Assembly (NCBI RefSeq): GCF_900078335.1
Contig: NZ_FKBR01000035.1
Coordinates: 154,148 to 218,147, forward strand
Length of the DNA: 64,000 nucleotides
Reading direction: 5' to 3'
DNA from: Bordetella trematum
GTDB taxonomy: Bacteria; Pseudomonadota; Gammaproteobacteria; Burkholderiales; Burkholderiaceae_B
Shown here piece after piece: positions 34,080-42,884 of this stretch; the first letter of the stretch is position 1, and each line of letters opens with the position of its first letter. The translations under genes were made by a program, and so were the position numbers. The notes below the pieces were generated by a model. That model made no database searches. It worked only from the letters and a program-made list of their open reading frames with translations, and was not told where the DNA came from.

Positions 34080-35681
34080 TCAGAACTGGGCTTGCAGGGC
34101 CAGGAAGACGCCGCCGTCGGCCTGGTAGCCGACGTTACTGCCGATGATCTTCGGCCAGTAGAGTTGCAGCCGGTTCTGGCCGATCGCAAGGTTTACGCCC
34201 AGGGTCAGGCTGCTGATGTAGCGGCCGTCGGCGCGCCCATGGTCCAGGCCCACAAACGGCGAGAGCGTGCCGACTGCGACCCAGCCGCGGTGCAGGCCGG
34301 ATGTGCTGATGTCGTAGGACAGCGTGCTGGAGAGATTCAGGCCATGCTCGCCCGACAGGGGGGCGGCATTGAACGGCAGCCGGGTCCGGGTGGACGAGCC
34401 CGGATAGAACAGTTCGGCGGACGGCAGGCGCGCCTGGCCCAGGCGATGCTGCGTGTTCAGGCTGAGACGGTAGCGCCAGTGCTTGAAGAGACGGTCTCCC
34501 AGCTCGGCATGGGTGCGCAGCGTATTGAAGATATTGCCGCGGTCATACTGAAAAGCACGACTCAAGGTGACCGCGCCGCTGGCATAAAAACTGTTCCGGC
34601 GCTGCGAGAACCCGCTAGAAAGCTCGGCCAGTCCGTAACGATAGGTTTGCGCCAGGATACGGTTGTTGTTGATCTGGAAACGTGAATTGTTGCGTCCGAT
34701 GCGCAGTCCGTAATAGATCAGCGTGTCACCGTTGACGTAGTTACTCTTGAGCCCCAGACCGTAATTTTCAGTGAAACGCTGGGCCTGCAACACGGATTTT
34801 CCCAGCTCGATGAAACTATGGTCACTGGACTGGTTGTAATCCAGGGAAAGATCCATGCCCAGAATCGGCACCGAGAAATAGCCGTTGTAGGCGGAGAAAT
34901 TGCGTGCCTTTACCGCCGCCAGGTTGTTGCTGTAGGTCAGGCCGATACTCTCGTTCAACTTGAGCAGATCACTGGCCAGGACTGAAATGCTACCGTTATA
35001 GCCGAACAAGTCCTGTTTGTTGAAATTGTTTAAATTGATAATAGTCGTAATCCGGGAGCGTGGTAGCTCGGAAAATGACAGATAGATGGTGTTGTTTACA
35101 TTGGCTACGTCAGCCTTGTAAGTCGACTCGCCTTTGTTATTGAGCTGGAAAAGCGCTAGCCGCAACTGGTTTAAACGGAAAAAATCCCCCTCCCGGATAT
35201 ACAGGATATTTTTGAGCTGGAGGCCGTTGCCCAGCACTTTGACTGGCAGTGGCTGGAGTTCGAATTCAGGCCCGACGGCGGCAGAGCGGGGGCTGATCTG
35301 GATCCGAAAGAACAGGTAGCCCTGAGACACCATGCGATCCGCGATGGCGCGGATCAGCAGATCGCGGGACAGGCCCGTCTGCTCGTCAAGCCAATCCGAG
35401 CCCAGCAAGCCAAGGATGCGCGGCCCGAACGCCGGCGCGGTCCAAGGCCCTCGATAGCTGTTTTCAATGGTGTAGAGCGTCGTCGGATCAAGGTTGGCCA
35501 GGGTATCGGCCGGGGCGCTCCGATAGGTTGCTTCCGCTAAGTCGTTGGCTTGCTGGCTCCGGTTGACGCTGCTTCTGGCCGCGTTCTGTATGGCTTCACT
35601 GATGCTCTGCTCGACGGGTTGCGCCAAGGTCGCGGAGGTGGTCATGGACAGACAAGCAAGAAGTGCGCAACGAATTTTCAT
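34080..35681 (-). CDS. TpsB outer-membrane transporter (ShlB/FhaC-like), divergent type
   Basis: A protein of 533 residues. The ATG at 35681 gives a signal peptide (MKIRCALLACLSMTTSATLA). POTRA-like segments (around residues 95-215) include LIRAIADRMVSQGYLFFRIQI. The rest is a 16-strand-type beta barrel ending LALQAQF with a terminal Phe. LPSAELFYPG, LSGEHGLNL and FVGLDHGRADGRY match the L6 and strand-13 regions of TpsB proteins. The family VRGY tip of loop L6 is replaced by TRLP, keeping only Arg. TpsB pores export TpsA substrates across the outer membrane. It is divergent from tpsA2 instead of upstream on the same strand, which is unusual. Base composition in the N-terminal half is much lower in GC than the flanks. 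Confidence 0.85.
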   Translation of the reverse strand: MKIRCALLACLSMTTSATLAQPVEQSISEAIQNAARSSVNRSQQANDLAEATYRSAPADTLANLDPTTLYTIENSYRGPWTAPAFGPRILGLLGSDWLDEQTGLSRDLLIRAIADRMVSQGYLFFRIQISPRSAAVGPEFELQPLPVKVLGNGLQLKNILYIREGDFFRLNQLRLALFQLNNKGESTYKADVANVNNTIYLSFSELPRSRITTIINLNNFNKQDLFGYNGSISVLASDLLKLNESIGLTYSNNLAAVKARNFSAYNGYFSVPILGMDLSLDYNQSSDHSFIELGKSVLQAQRFTENYGLGLKSNYVNGDTLIYYGLRIGRNNSRFQINNNRILAQTYRYGLAELSSGFSQRRNSFYASGAVTLSRAFQYDRGNIFNTLRTHAELGDRLFKHWRYRLSLNTQHRLGQARLPSAELFYPGSSTRTRLPFNAAPLSGEHGLNLSSTLSYDISTSGLHRGWVAVGTLSPFVGLDHGRADGRYISSLTLGVNLAIGQNRLQLYWPKIIGSNVGYQADGGVFLALQAQF

Positions 35682-36259
35682 GGCGATAGCGGGCGATGAC
35701 AGATTCCTGGTGGGCCGGGCGAAACAGCCAAACAACGCATAAGCGCGAAGAAATAAATGAAGAGACGCGTGAACGGGCGCAGACCAAGGGGGGAAGATCT
35801 GAGCGGTCTCAACGGACCCGATAAACCGGGTCAATGAGGCAGGATGTGGTGTGCCGACCGCTTTAAGAGAGGTGTGCGCGATGCGTGGAGGGTGTCATTG
35901 AGGCCGTGGCGTCATGCTCTGGCAGTTGTTAATTAAGAAGCAATGATTAATCAGTCGTTCACCTCTACCTGACGCCCGAGTCCAAATAAGACAAAAAGAA
36001 TGTTCTTCTGTTGTTTGTTGAGGTTTTCAATGTTTTTTTGGGTTTGTTTTATTTATCCCGGGTTGGGATAAATAGTGATTTTTCTTCTTTATATTTTCGA
36101 AAAATCCTACGCGCAGGCATATGTCAAGTCCGGATAATGCAGCCGACTCTGGGGAATGCATCCTGACCTTTTCCGGCTGCGTCGATATTGGTGACAGGGT
36201 TTCCGCCATAATCCTTGACGGACGGTCAGTGATCGAGCTGCCCGCGTGGAGCTTTAAAT
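35682..36259. promoter_or_regulatory. AT-rich divergent control region between tpsB and tpsA2
   Basis: 578 bp of low GC. It holds a perfect 9-bp inverted repeat (36051-36073) and a possible -10 TATATT (36090-36095). TTTTCGAAAA (36094-36103) is a palindrome. A TTAATTAAG/CAATGATTAAT tract lies at 35930-35951. An open frame at 36121-36345 overlaps the tpsA2 start and is uncertain. With a promoter at 36090 the tpsA2 leader would be about 150 bases. Confidence 0.5.
36051..36073. repeat. 9-bp perfect inverted repeat near the tpsA2 promoter
   Basis: ATTTATCCC (36051-36059) and GGGATAAAT (36065-36073) are separated by GGGTT. It ends 17 bp before the candidate -10 at 36090, so it overlaps the -35 position. 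It may be a regulator binding site; a terminator is less likely because no gene ends nearby. Confidence 0.6.
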
Positions 36260-39200
36260 ATGAAGCGTCGAAGAAAACAACCCACCTGGAATCAGCTGTC
36301 CGGTTTGGCATTGGCGTTAAGCGGCTCAATGGCAGTCTATGCTGATGTGATCCCTGAAAATGGAAGCAGCGTTAGCAAGACGGGCTCGGTTACACAGATC
36401 GATATCCTCACGCCTGACGATAAAGGCACGTCCTACAATCGATTTTCATCGTTCGATGTAATCGGGCTGGTGGTCAATAATTCCAAGCACAATACGGAAA
36501 GTCAGCTGTTGGGCGGCGTTAAGCGCAATCCCTCTCTTTCCGGGGGGGAGGCGCGCTCAATCATTCTCGACAATATTGGGGATGCCCCCACGAAACTGAA
36601 CGGCCTGGTCGGAATTGCGGGCGCTAATGCTGATTTGTTGATGGTCGGCCGCAACGGAATTTCCTGTAACAGCTGTGGGTTTATTAATGCCAACAATGTT
36701 ACTTTGGGTGCTGGCGACCTCGAGCGAGACGAGTATGGCGCGTATCGTTTGCGAGTCGGCGGGGCTAAAGACGGCATCCAGATTCGCGGAGCGGGTCTGA
36801 GTGCGCCGGACAGCAATATCAACCTCGTTGCTCAGCAGGTCGAGTTGTTGGCTCCGGTATATGGAAAGGACGTCGCTTTTACAATTGTCCGTGGTCTGTA
36901 CGGATTGAAGGATCGTCGCAGCGAAGATATGGGCGAGGCCTTCGATGCTACATTGGGTGATTATGTCGGGGTGCCCAATGTTCTGGCCGACGGTGATATC
37001 ACCGTTTACACCAATGCTCGCAAGTTGGATATGAAGAATCTGACTATGTCGACGACTGGTGGTATCTCCGTGACATCCGCTGGCAGCAAAATTGAGATTG
37101 TTTCGGGGAAACTGATTGCGAATGAGGGCATGGCCCTCAAAGCGGAATCGGTGGCATTGCGAAAGACGTCGACAGACTCCAGCTCGTTGTCGATAGACGC
37201 GGATAATTTACAAACTTACGGTTGGTTCGGTGTCGCGCATAAATTCGATGTAAAGGCGCGCGATGGGCGTCTGGAAGCGAGCTCTTTCGACGCTGGCGAA
37301 CACGTCAATCTGGCCGTAAATAACCTGAACGCAGTTTCCTTGAACATCAAAGGTAGTCTCGATGTTTCGGCGGATCAGGCCATCTTGCAAGGGATGAGTG
37401 CCGAAGGCCAGCAGGCACGCATCCGCGCCGGGTCTTTCCGCATGACTGGCGGGGGGCTGACTTACAAGGCCTTGAGCGCAGAAGGGTTTTCGACGCTTGA
37501 TTTTGGCGGCAGTGCCTTGCGCTTCGATGAACTTACGCTGGCGACCGGCAGTTCCAGTTCCAGCGTGCGCCTGGCTGCGGGCACGACGCTGATGACGCCC
37601 GAGCTCGTATTGAAAAATGCTGACCGTTTCGAAAATGGCGGCGTGATTTCGCTGCGCGATGGTCTGCAATTGTCAGGGGTGGCCCGCATCGAGAACAGCG
37701 GAAGCATTGCAGCGGCTTCCGCCAGTGTAGACAGTGGCCGTGCGGGCGGTGACGCACGTACACCGGTAGCAGTGCTCAATACCGGAAAGCTCGACTTGCG
37801 TGGCGATCTCCGCATGACAGGCCTGAGCAGTTTCCGGAGTGAGGGGGAGATCCGAGCCTCGACTTTGGTTCTGGATAATCAGGCCGAAGATGTTGCTGCG
37901 CGCAACGTCGCTGCCTTTGTCAATTCCGACAATATCATTCTGACTGGCGATATGCGTCTGGCTGGTGTTGCCCAGGTTGACAACAGTGGCAAGATTGAGG
38001 CGGCATCGGTATATGTCGCCAAGGGAGGAGCGGAGAGCGGTGCCACTCCGGTTTCCATGACCAATTCCGGCAGCCTGAACTTGCGGGGCGGGCTGCAGGT
38101 GGTTGGCGTTAAGGACTTTCGGAATGGGGGCGGGCTCCTTGCCACGAATCTGACTCTGGACAACCTCTCCGAGAGCGTTGCCACGCGAAACGCTGCGACC
38201 GTAATCAACACCGGTAGCCTTGTCCTGACCGGAGATATTAAGGTGTCGGGGGTTGGCCATGTTGAAAATAGATCCAGGCTTGAGGGGAAATCATTACAGA
38301 TACGTAAAGGCGGTTCCGAGGGCGATGCGGTCGGGGTGGTAGTGACGAATGCAGACTCGTTCTCTTTGCGGGACCAGATACAACTGGTCGGCCTGAGCCG
38401 TTTCCAGAATGATGGCAAGATTCTTGGAGCCGAACTGACCTTAGATAATCAGGCAGAGAGCTTGGCTGCGCGCAGTGGCGCCGTGTTCGAGAATAACGGA
38501 GACATGGCCCTGACGGGTGATGTGCTGCTGACAGGTGTTGGTAGCGTGCTTAGTACGCGCAATCTGCGCGCACAAGGTCTGACGGTGAACAACGCTGGTC
38601 AGGCACTGACCACGCCCATGGGGCCTGTTTTTGAGAACCGCGGTGATTTGCAGCTTGGCGCCCGATTGTCGCTGTCTGGCGTGGCCCGGGTTCAAACTAC
38701 GGGCACGTTGCGTGCTGATTCTCTGCTGTTGGATAACGCTACCGAAAGTGCAGCATTGCGCAATGCTGCGCACTTCGAGAGCAACGGCAAGGTGCTGATA
38801 AATCAAGGTATACGACTGACTGGTCTGAGCCGCGTGAGTAATGCCGGCACCATCGAGGCCGGATCTTTAGCCGTTGGTAAAGGCGAAGCAGTGGCGGGTT
38901 ACGATGGCGTGGCATTGTTTGAAACCCGGGGGGCTATCGCGTTGCGAGAGGGCATGACCCTGTCCAGCGTCGCGCATGTCAAGACGGAGAGCAGTGTGCG
39001 CGCCAAATTCCTCGATATCGATAATGGCTCGGACAGCGCCGTTCGACGTAATTCTGCTGCTTTCGAGAATAGCGGGAATATGGCGCTGGTTCAGGGCCTG
39101 AATGTGACCGGTGTTAATCGCCTTGTGAATCGAAGCATTATCCAGGCCGCCACACTAACCGTGGGGAAGGGTAGCGCAACCGCCGGCCTGAAGGATGTGG

Positions 39201-42004
39201 CGAGTTTCGATAATAGCAGCGACATTGCCCTTACCGGGGGAGCGACCTTCCTGGATGTGGAGCGTATTACCAACAGCGGCGGCATTGTTGCAGCATCGCT
39301 GACGGTCAATGGCAATACCAATGGCCTAAGCAACACTGGCAATATCGATGCGGCCGAAGCGCATCTCAACCGGCTGGGAGAGAGCACCAATAGCGGGCGT
39401 TGGAGTTCAAAACTCATCGCGCTCAACGAGAGCGGCAAGTTTGTAAACAGTGGCGACCTGACCGGCCGGCAAATACGGATCGCTGGCGGACAGGGCTTGG
39501 ACAATCAAGGGCGCCTGGAAGCGACAGATTTTGATGCACGCAATGCGATGCAGTTGACCAATGCCGTTGCCGGACAATGGTCGACCACCAACGTCCTGAC
39601 CTTGTCCGGTCTCACTTCCTTGCGCAACCAGGGGCGCATGGTGCTTGGCCGGCTGGAGGGAGAGCGGGTCGTTACGTTTGATAATCAGAGTGAGTTGTCG
39701 TTGTTGCGTGGCGGCAGCCTGCAAGGCGATACGTTTTCCAGCACACGCAATCTGTATGCAAGGCAGGCGCTGACGGTCGATGTCGATCGTGCCGATCTGA
39801 GCGGTGATCTGGATGCCGCAACGGTTTCTCTTATGGCGAAGACGGTCGCCATGAGCACGCTTAATGCCAAGCTCGCTGCGTTGACCGTCAATGCGAAGAC
39901 TTCCCTCGACTTGCAGCAGACGCATATACAGTCCGAAGGCCTCTTGGCGATGGAAACGCCCAGCTTGGCCGTCAGCCGCAACAGCAGTTTGCAGGCGGAC
40001 TCGCTGCAGGTGCTTGCCGCCCGGCAGCGTTATGACAACTTGGATGTCAGGGCGCGTAACGCCTCCTTGCATGGGCAGGATGCTCATAGCACTCTGGAGG
40101 CCCAAAACATGCACTTGCAGGCAAGCGCTTCGCTGGATATCCGCGATCTGGCATCGCTGGACCTGACCGGGAATCACCTGGGAGGGCAGGCGTTGAATAT
40201 CCGTGATGTCAAAAGCCTGAGCACCAAGGCCGACTCCACGCTTTCGTTCGTGCAGGCGGAAATTTCCGGGGTCCAGACCTTGACCAATGCTGGAGTGCTG
40301 GGTGCGGATGACCTGACTCTCAATCGGATTGCACGGCTGGACAATGGCGGCAGCCTTGTGGCGGCTAAAACCACTGTGATGTCAAATGTGACGGCATTGA
40401 ACAACACCGGTGAGTTCTTCGCCAAGCAGACGAGCGGTACGGGTAACGACTCTGTCGAGAACCGCGGGAAAATGTATCTGAATGGTGGTCAGATGTCATT
40501 TCAGCGCTGGGACAATCAGGCGACTTTGCTCGGCGAAAATGCCGTGCTTGCCTACACATCTTTGACAAATCAGGCGTCGGGGACGATTGGCGGTGCTGGT
40601 ACTTTGACCGCCCTGGGGAAAGAGGGCAGCAGCTTGATCAATCATGGGCGCATCGAGTCGCGTGGCGATCTCGATTTGCTGGGGCAAACCTTGCAGAACG
40701 CCGGCGCGCTTGTAGTGCACGGCAACTTGACGCTGGGCAGGCGCGCGGGAGAGTTGGATTCCGCCACGGTCAGTTTTCGCAATCAGGTCGGCGGGGGGAG
40801 CGTAATGGTCGGTGGCAACCTGATTGCAGGGGTCGACCAATTCGATTCCAAGGCTACATTTTCGACGCAAACGGAACGCAGGACGACGACCGAGTTTCCA
40901 GCATCGGGCACCTATGGGTCATGCAAGTCGAGCGGTATCGGTTCGTGTCGAAATGACGTTAATGTGGTGGGCAAGGCGTCGCTGGTGTGGTACGGCAGCG
41001 CGGGTACCATTCCCGTATACGGCATACTTGGGCGTAATGGCGCGAATGTGACCACCACCACCACCAGCATTAACCGCAGTACCTATCGTGACGCGCCGAT
41101 TCGCGTGGGGGGTAATCTTCATGCCAGTGGGAAGGGCTCGGGATCGTACTTTGACACGTATGCTGCTACCTTGGATGTAGGAGGCACGGCATCGAAGACA
41201 GGTTATTCACATGTCAACGATAACAGTTATGGCGAAACTACCCGGGTCGAGAAGGCCTACTTTACTGACATTTACTACTGCTATTCCGACGTGGCCTGCG
41301 TCAATCCTAACGGGAACAACAAGTTCGTTAGGAGAGAGAATTCCAGCAGGGACGGCTTGAGAAATTCTGACGTGACTTCTACCACGGGCCATACCGGCGG
41401 CTTGAGAACCGTTGCCATGGCGAACACGCCGACGCCTACGGTTGATTTGCCGGCGGGTTCGCGTACGGCCGCTACATTGCCCGGGGCCACCGGGGTAACC
41501 GTCGATCTGGCCAGTATCAGTGTCGGGGCTGCGGTGCCGGCGGCCGCAGTGGTCACCACCACCCCGTTGCTTGAAGGTCCTGCGCGCCCGCCGGCGCCTC
41601 CCATGCCGGCAGTGCCGGTATTGGCGGGCATACCCGTGTTGCCGCAGGCCCCTGTGATCTCAGGATTGCCGGCGGATTGGGTATCCAGCGGCGGCACGGT
41701 GGCGCAGCCGCAGCCTGCGCAACGCCCCCTGACGGTGCAGGCATCCGAGTTCGTCTTCCCTTCGATTCCCGGCGAACTGCCAGCAGAGCAGAAGTTGCCG
41801 GTGATCACTGATGATGAGGAAGCGCGCTTTGACGACATTCGTCGCATCCGTCCGCGTGAGGATCGCGAGAACCGCTCCTGCTTCAGCGTGTTCCAGGGCG
41901 ACGATATGACCTCGTTTACCAACAACCTGACACGGCCCGTTCCGAATTGCGAAACGCGGGTGATTTACCCCGAGAGTCGTGTCAGGTTGCGGCAGCGGCC
42001 CTAG
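36260..42004 (+). CDS. Second TpsA: haemagglutinin-like protein with 48-residue repeats
   Basis: A protein of 1,914 residues. GTGGAG lies about 8 bp before the ATG. It has a short conventional signal peptide (LALALSGSMAVYA) and no extended signal-peptide region. Residues ~30-150 form the TPS domain, with the usual paired cysteines in GRNGISCNSCGFINANN. Residues ~457-1,024 hold about twelve 48-residue repeats, then degenerate beta-helix repeats to about 1,550. The C-terminal part has cysteines (for example GSCKSSGIGSC, YYCYSDVAC), a Pro/Ala-rich stretch (PPAPPMPAVPVLAG) and a final pair, Cys1874 and Cys1897, forming a possible disulfide loop. Such loops anchor HMW-type TpsA proteins to their pore; here that is inference. 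Its GC and codon use differ from the flanks (more TTA, AAT, GAT). The stop shares CTAG with purU. Confidence 0.88.
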   Translation: MKRRRKQPTWNQLSGLALALSGSMAVYADVIPENGSSVSKTGSVTQIDILTPDDKGTSYNRFSSFDVIGLVVNNSKHNTESQLLGGVKRNPSLSGGEARSIILDNIGDAPTKLNGLVGIAGANADLLMVGRNGISCNSCGFINANNVTLGAGDLERDEYGAYRLRVGGAKDGIQIRGAGLSAPDSNINLVAQQVELLAPVYGKDVAFTIVRGLYGLKDRRSEDMGEAFDATLGDYVGVPNVLADGDITVYTNARKLDMKNLTMSTTGGISVTSAGSKIEIVSGKLIANEGMALKAESVALRKTSTDSSSLSIDADNLQTYGWFGVAHKFDVKARDGRLEASSFDAGEHVNLAVNNLNAVSLNIKGSLDVSADQAILQGMSAEGQQARIRAGSFRMTGGGLTYKALSAEGFSTLDFGGSALRFDELTLATGSSSSSVRLAAGTTLMTPELVLKNADRFENGGVISLRDGLQLSGVARIENSGSIAAASASVDSGRAGGDARTPVAVLNTGKLDLRGDLRMTGLSSFRSEGEIRASTLVLDNQAEDVAARNVAAFVNSDNIILTGDMRLAGVAQVDNSGKIEAASVYVAKGGAESGATPVSMTNSGSLNLRGGLQVVGVKDFRNGGGLLATNLTLDNLSESVATRNAATVINTGSLVLTGDIKVSGVGHVENRSRLEGKSLQIRKGGSEGDAVGVVVTNADSFSLRDQIQLVGLSRFQNDGKILGAELTLDNQAESLAARSGAVFENNGDMALTGDVLLTGVGSVLSTRNLRAQGLTVNNAGQALTTPMGPVFENRGDLQLGARLSLSGVARVQTTGTLRADSLLLDNATESAALRNAAHFESNGKVLINQGIRLTGLSRVSNAGTIEAGSLAVGKGEAVAGYDGVALFETRGAIALREGMTLSSVAHVKTESSVRAKFLDIDNGSDSAVRRNSAAFENSGNMALVQGLNVTGVNRLVNRSIIQAATLTVGKGSATAGLKDVASFDNSSDIALTGGATFLDVERITNSGGIVAASLTVNGNTNGLSNTGNIDAAEAHLNRLGESTNSGRWSSKLIALNESGKFVNSGDLTGRQIRIAGGQGLDNQGRLEATDFDARNAMQLTNAVAGQWSTTNVLTLSGLTSLRNQGRMVLGRLEGERVVTFDNQSELSLLRGGSLQGDTFSSTRNLYARQALTVDVDRADLSGDLDAATVSLMAKTVAMSTLNAKLAALTVNAKTSLDLQQTHIQSEGLLAMETPSLAVSRNSSLQADSLQVLAARQRYDNLDVRARNASLHGQDAHSTLEAQNMHLQASASLDIRDLASLDLTGNHLGGQALNIRDVKSLSTKADSTLSFVQAEISGVQTLTNAGVLGADDLTLNRIARLDNGGSLVAAKTTVMSNVTALNNTGEFFAKQTSGTGNDSVENRGKMYLNGGQMSFQRWDNQATLLGENAVLAYTSLTNQASGTIGGAGTLTALGKEGSSLINHGRIESRGDLDLLGQTLQNAGALVVHGNLTLGRRAGELDSATVSFRNQVGGGSVMVGGNLIAGVDQFDSKATFSTQTERRTTTEFPASGTYGSCKSSGIGSCRNDVNVVGKASLVWYGSAGTIPVYGILGRNGANVTTTTTSINRSTYRDAPIRVGGNLHASGKGSGSYFDTYAATLDVGGTASKTGYSHVNDNSYGETTRVEKAYFTDIYYCYSDVACVNPNGNNKFVRRENSSRDGLRNSDVTSTTGHTGGLRTVAMANTPTPTVDLPAGSRTAATLPGATGVTVDLASISVGAAVPAAAVVTTTPLLEGPARPPAPPMPAVPVLAGIPVLPQAPVISGLPADWVSSGGTVAQPQPAQRPLTVQASEFVFPSIPGELPAEQKLPVITDDEEARFDDIRRIRPREDRENRSCFSVFQGDDMTSFTNNLTRPVPNCETRVIYPESRVRLRQRP
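37630..39330 (+). repeat. About twelve tandem 48-residue repeats in tpsA2
   Basis: Each unit follows the pattern FxNxGxIxLxxGLxLxGVxxV, then NxGxIxAxSLxV, then a variable tail. Two tail types mostly alternate: one with LDNQAExxAARNxAAF, the other with VxKGxxxxGxxPV. That gives a higher-order period of about 96 residues. The units are diverged, so the array is old compared with the 1.7-kb blocks of the first TpsA. Confidence 0.82.
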
Positions 42005-42855
42005 CGGAACACCACGGTCTTGTTGCGGTTGAGCAGGATGCGGTGTTCGATGTGGCTGCGTACGGCGCGTGAGAGCACCAGCGACTCGATGTCGCTGCCG
42101 ACCTGGGTGAGGTCCTGGGCGGTCATGGTGTGGTCCACGCGTTCGATGTCCTGCTCGATGATGGGGCCTTCATCCAGGTCCGAGGTCACGTAGTGCGCGG
42201 TGGCGCCGATCAGTTTGACGCCGCGCGCATGGGCCTGGTGGTAGGGGCGCGCGCCTTTGAAGCTGGGCAGGAAGCTGTGGTGGATGTTGATGGCGCGGCC
42301 GGTCAGGGCCTGGCACATGTCGGCCGACAGGATCTGCATGTAGCGCGCCAGCACCACGAGGTCGATGCCCTCGCGCTCGACCAGCTCCAGCACCTGGCGT
42401 TCCTGGTCGGCCTTGGTATCAGGCGTGACCGGCAGGTGATGAAAGGGAATGCCATACGAGGCGGCCAGGCCGGCGTAGTCGTTGTGGTTGGAGACGATGG
42501 CGCCGATCTCGGCCTGCAGTTGGCCGCTGCCCACCCGGAACAGCAGGTCGTTGAGGCAATGCCCCTGCTTGCTCACCATGATGAGCAGGCGGGCCTTCTT
42601 GTGCGCGTCGTGGATCTGCCAATCCATGTCGTAGCCGTCGACCACCTTGGCAAAGGCGGCGCGCAGGGCATCGGGCTGGCCGTCGGCGGGCAGGCTGAAG
42701 TGCACGCGCAGGAAAAAGCGCCCGGTTTCTTCATCGCCGAATTGTTGCGAGTCGAGGATATTGCAACCCTGTTCGAACAGCAGGCCGCTGACGCGATAGA
42801 CGATACCCGTGCGGTCAGGGCAGGACAGGGTCAGAATATGATCGTTTTGCTGCAT
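42001..42855 (-). CDS. purU: Formyltetrahydrofolate deformylase
   Basis: A protein of 284 residues. It hydrolyses 10-formyl-THF to formate and THF, balancing one-carbon pools. An N-terminal ACT domain (residues ~5-85, LSCPDRTGIVYRVSGLL) is followed by the formyltransferase fold. The latter has NHNDYAGLAASYGIPFHHLP, INIHHSFLPSF and GATAHYVTSDLDEGPIIEQD, which contain the catalytic Asn, His and Asp. The TAG stop (42001-42003) overlaps the convergent tpsA2 TAG (42002-42004) inside CTAG. Length is normal. Confidence 0.95.
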   Translation of the reverse strand: MQQNDHILTLSCPDRTGIVYRVSGLLFEQGCNILDSQQFGDEETGRFFLRVHFSLPADGQPDALRAAFAKVVDGYDMDWQIHDAHKKARLLIMVSKQGHCLNDLLFRVGSGQLQAEIGAIVSNHNDYAGLAASYGIPFHHLPVTPDTKADQERQVLELVEREGIDLVVLARYMQILSADMCQALTGRAINIHHSFLPSFKGARPYHQAHARGVKLIGATAHYVTSDLDEGPIIEQDIERVDHTMTAQDLTQVGSDIESLVLSRAVRSHIEHRILLNRNKTVVFR

Positions 42856-42884
42856 GTTCTCAGGGGCAATAAAGCAGATGTGGG

